Source: Caulobacter sp. CCH9-E1 (GTDB lineage Bacteria > Pseudomonadota > Alphaproteobacteria > Caulobacterales > Caulobacteraceae). From it: 7,903 bases of DNA. How positions within the stretch are numbered: position 1 is the first letter of the stretch; every line of letters begins with the position of its first letter. The notes beneath the pieces are model-generated. The model worked only from the letters and a program-made list of their open reading frames with translations, ran no database searches and was not told the DNA's origin. The stretch covers positions 1 through 7,903 of the forward strand of contig NZ_LSJA01000202.1 in the NCBI RefSeq assembly GCF_001556515.1, in the 5' to 3' direction. Positions 6,201-7,903 of this stretch are shown here, one piece after another. Both the position numbers and the translations under genes were made by a program.

Positions 6201-7903
6201 GCTGTCCAAGCAGACCAAGCTGCTCGCCGCCTTCGACCACCGCCATATCTTCCTCGATCCCGATCCGGATCCGGCGGTGTCGTGGGCCGAGCGCGACCGG
6301 ATGTTCAAGCTGCCGCGCTCGTCCTGGGAGGATTACGACAAGTCGAAGATCTCGCAAGGCGGCGGCGTCTTCGCCCGCAGCCTGAAGAGCATCCCGCTGT
6401 CGCCCGAGGTCCGCGCCATGCTGGACCTGAAGGCCGAGGCCGTCTCACCGGCCGAGTTGATGACCGCGATCCTGAAGGCGCGGGCAGAACTGCTCTATCT
6501 CGGCGGGATCGGCACCTATGTGAAGGCCAAGGGCGAGAGCAACGCCGACGCCGGCGACAAGGCCAATGACGCCATCCGCATCAACGGCTCCGACCTGCGT
6601 GTGAAGGTCGTGGGCGAAGGCGCCAACCTGGGCCTGACCCAGGCCGGCCGCATCGAGTTCGCCCAGGCGGGCGGTCATGTGAACACCGACGCCATCGACA
6701 ACTCGGCCGGCGTCGACAGCTCCGACCACGAGGTCAACATCAAGATCCTGACCGGCATCCTGGAGCGCGGCGGCGAACTGACCCGTCCCGATCGCAACAC
6801 CTTGCTGGCCTCGATGACCGACGACGTGGCCCACCACGTGCTGGAGCACAATTACGATCAGACCCTGGCCCTGACCCTGTTGGAGAGCGACGCGGTCTCG
6901 GAGGTCGACGCCCAGATCCGCTACATGGTCGACCTGGAGCACCGCGGCCGCCTGGACCGTCGCGTCGAGGGCCTGCCGACCAATACGGCGCTGCTGGAGC
7001 GCAAGGCGGCCGGCAAGGGCCTGACCCGTCCGGAGCTGGCCGTACTGCTGGCCTACGGCAAGCTCGATCTGTTCGATGAGATCGTCGCCTCGTCGGCGCC
7101 GGATGATCCCTGGTTCGAAGCCACCTTGCGGGGCTATTTCCCCGAGGCGCTGGGCAAGTACGCCGACGCCATGCAGAAGCACCGCCTGAAGCGCGAGATC
7201 ATCGCCACGGTGGTCGGCAACCAGATGGTCAACATGTGCGGCCCGACCTTCGCCAGCCGCCTGAAGGCGGCCGCCAGCTCGGATATCGCGGCCGTGGTCG
7301 TCGGCTTCACGGCCGCCCGCGAGATCCTGGGGATCGACGCCCTGTGGGATCAGGTGGGCGCGCTCGACAACAAGGCGTCCGCCGACGGCCAGACGGCGCT
7401 CTACAAGGCCCTGGCCTACGCCCTGCGCAGCCTGAGCTTCTGGCTGGCGCGCCGGGCCTTCCGCGACAAGTCCAGCGTCAAGGCGCTAGTCGAGGCGTAC
7501 GGCCCGTCGGTCGCCAAGCTGCGCGGACAGACGCCCGCCATCCTGTCGCCGTTCGAGCAGAAGGCGGTGGCCAAGCGCGCCAAGGCCTACATCGCCGACG
7601 GCGCTCCGGAAGCTCTGGCCCAGGCGGTCGCGGCCCTGCAGCCGCTGACCACCGCGGCCGATCTGGTCGATCTGGCCAACGCCTCCAGCTGGAGCGTCGA
7701 GAATGTCGCCCGCCTGTATCACCAGGTCGGCGCGGCCTTCGGCTTCGACCGCCTGCGGGCGGCGGCCGGGGCCTTCGTCGGCGGCGACAGCTTCGAGCGC
7801 CTGGCGGTCCGTCGCCTGATCGAGGACATGCTCGGCGAGCAGGCCGCGATCACGCAGACCGTCCTCAAGTTCGCCGCCGACGAAGGCCCCGGCCGCCGCC
7901 CGC
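3244..7903 (+). CDS. gdhZ: NAD-dependent glutamate dehydrogenase, large (GDH180-type) class, C-terminus beyond the window
   Basis: The product oxidatively deaminates glutamate to 2-oxoglutarate and ammonium with NAD+, in the cytoplasm. The frame is open for 1553 codons to the right edge; the family is about 1600 residues, so only the end is missing. The N-terminal regulatory half has ACT-like segments, with DRPFLVDSVMGEI at 97-109, FLRWLENDNFVFLG at 199-212, SNLRSRVHRRGFMDYVGV at 278-295, and GSHNEKRLRNILETWPRDEL at 345-364. The catalytic domain has RGGLRWSDRRDDFRTEVLG (801-819), VKAQQVKNAVIVPVGSKGG (821-839; K837 is the probable catalytic lysine), DPYLVVAADKGTATFSDIAN (about 936-955), the NAD-binding VGVGDMSGDVFGNGML (971-986), and VVGEGANLGLTQ (1122-1133). 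A mainly helical C-terminal domain follows. No frameshift or lost motif was seen. In C. crescentus the orthologue GdhZ stimulates FtsZ GTPase activity and helps disassemble the Z-ring alongside KidO; applying that role here is inference. The first codons are less GC-rich than the rest, as is common near starts. Confidence 0.95.
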   Translation, partial: MSGVKIDPNHNLAAAYAQTRGKTVQELSLAERDFLAQVDADWAVEDAPVLSAPAAAASLVDFWDFAVGVTGDQPAVRLRSVGEGASGRDLLEIVQQDRPFLVDSVMGEITESGFRVRAMFHPVVEIDGIGRSLIQVHLDPVGEDRAEFLLEQVRETLFDVRRAVGDFKAMRELMHRAIGELSASPGVTSEEGRQEELAFLRWLENDNFVFLGARVYEYPRSADGGYAAEEPLYEAEAGLGVLKDSTRAVLRRTHEPAILSVQLRRQLETGTPVVVAKSNLRSRVHRRGFMDYVGVRRYGSDGKPSGEVRFVGLFTAEAYETPASEVPLIRHRVARIMRRAAKAPGSHNEKRLRNILETWPRDELFQTSEDTLLSMALGVLHLIDRPRVRLFARMDPFDRFASVLVYIPRERFDTEVCERAGAILADAYDGKVLEYYPEISDAPLARAQFIIEVTPGDHPEPDLAWVESRIADTALTWEDRFEAVVRAGGAPAGGVRALLAKYGRAFPAGYRDQYDAQEALLDIDVIETLAPDTRPRVRAFRRAEDDARTFRFKLYLRGAAAPLAEVLPILERMGLKALIEDGFRLSIYELDGPHSVWVHEFVLDDPAGEHIVFDEIRQAFEEAFIAIWTGLAENDGFNRIVLELAVGWREAALIRALARYRQQSGLDPSQQVQEAALRDHPAVTRLILDLFRVKFDPAIASDLKARTTQAKAVEAKIVEALQAVESLDADRVLRRLAALVGAIQRTNFYQPAADGGPKPYISFKIASRELEDLPAPKPFREIYVSAPHIEGVHLRFGPVARGGLRWSDRRDDFRTEVLGLVKAQQVKNAVIVPVGSKGGFYPKQLPRGGDRDAIQAEAIRAYKTFLSGLLDLTDNINADNEVVPPTSVVVHDGQDPYLVVAADKGTATFSDIANGVAEDYGFWLGDAFASGGSVGYDHKVMGITARGAWEAVKRHFRELGKDIQTETFTAVGVGDMSGDVFGNGMLLSKQTKLLAAFDHRHIFLDPDPDPAVSWAERDRMFKLPRSSWEDYDKSKISQGGGVFARSLKSIPLSPEVRAMLDLKAEAVSPAELMTAILKARAELLYLGGIGTYVKAKGESNADAGDKANDAIRINGSDLRVKVVGEGANLGLTQAGRIEFAQAGGHVNTDAIDNSAGVDSSDHEVNIKILTGILERGGELTRPDRNTLLASMTDDVAHHVLEHNYDQTLALTLLESDAVSEVDAQIRYMVDLEHRGRLDRRVEGLPTNTALLERKAAGKGLTRPELAVLLAYGKLDLFDEIVASSAPDDPWFEATLRGYFPEALGKYADAMQKHRLKREIIATVVGNQMVNMCGPTFASRLKAAASSDIAAVVVGFTAAREILGIDALWDQVGALDNKASADGQTALYKALAYALRSLSFWLARRAFRDKSSVKALVEAYGPSVAKLRGQTPAILSPFEQKAVAKRAKAYIADGAPEALAQAVAALQPLTTAADLVDLANASSWSVENVARLYHQVGAAFGFDRLRAAAGAFVGGDSFERLAVRRLIEDMLGEQAAITQTVLKFAADEGPGRRP

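Noticed and set aside
6252..6277. Short tandem GATCC-containing repeat inside the glutamate dehydrogenase gene
   Set aside because: It encodes the LDPDPDP segment that is normal for this enzyme family, so it is protein-level conservation and not a DNA repeat element.
4018..7903. Possible fusion or frameshift in the very long dehydrogenase frame
   Set aside because: The family is naturally about 1600 residues in one polypeptide. Motifs appear in the expected order with no interruption.

Overview
The window looks like chromosomal DNA from a Caulobacter-type alphaproteobacterium. The DNA is GC-rich, with codon third positions dominated by G and C. The proteins are alphaproteobacterial in style, and the 3' half is taken up by one very large NAD-dependent glutamate dehydrogenase of the type called GdhZ in Caulobacter crescentus. 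The genus is an inference from protein style and promoter-like motifs; no species call is made. There is no sign of a mobile element, CRISPR array, tRNA or rRNA.

Layout. Bases 1-55 (minus) are the first 18 codons of a UDP-glucose 6-dehydrogenase that runs off the left edge. Bases 56-216 are a short non-coding gap with one good hairpin. Bases 217-1692 (minus) encode a HerA-like P-loop ATPase of the DUF853/YjgR family. A 92-base divergent intergenic region separates it from a plus-strand AI-2E/PerM-family membrane protein (1785-2885). A 358-base intergenic region (2886-3243) follows, and it is the most structured non-coding part of the window. From 3244 to the right edge (plus) lies the glutamate dehydrogenase: 1553 codons are visible and the C-terminus is missing.

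Functionally these are ordinary, mostly unlinked chromosomal genes: nucleotide-sugar oxidation for surface polysaccharide, a poorly understood ATPase, a putative permease, and glutamate catabolism. The glutamate dehydrogenase links metabolism to cell division in C. crescentus, where GdhZ acts on FtsZ polymerisation together with the oxidoreductase-like protein KidO.

The most unusual part is 2886-3243. A promoter-like pair of hexamers lies just after the permease stop codon. It is followed by a run of four stem-loops, three of which present the same 7-mer TCCCCCA in their apical loops. The last two stem-loops are enclosed by a ten-base-pair outer stem to give a three-way junction. This could be a small regulatory RNA with C-rich loops, or an elaborate 3' UTR/terminator of the permease gene. 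Further downstream, the glutamate dehydrogenase promoter region holds a nested dyad centred on a CATATG core and a TTAAC element that could be half of a CtrA site.
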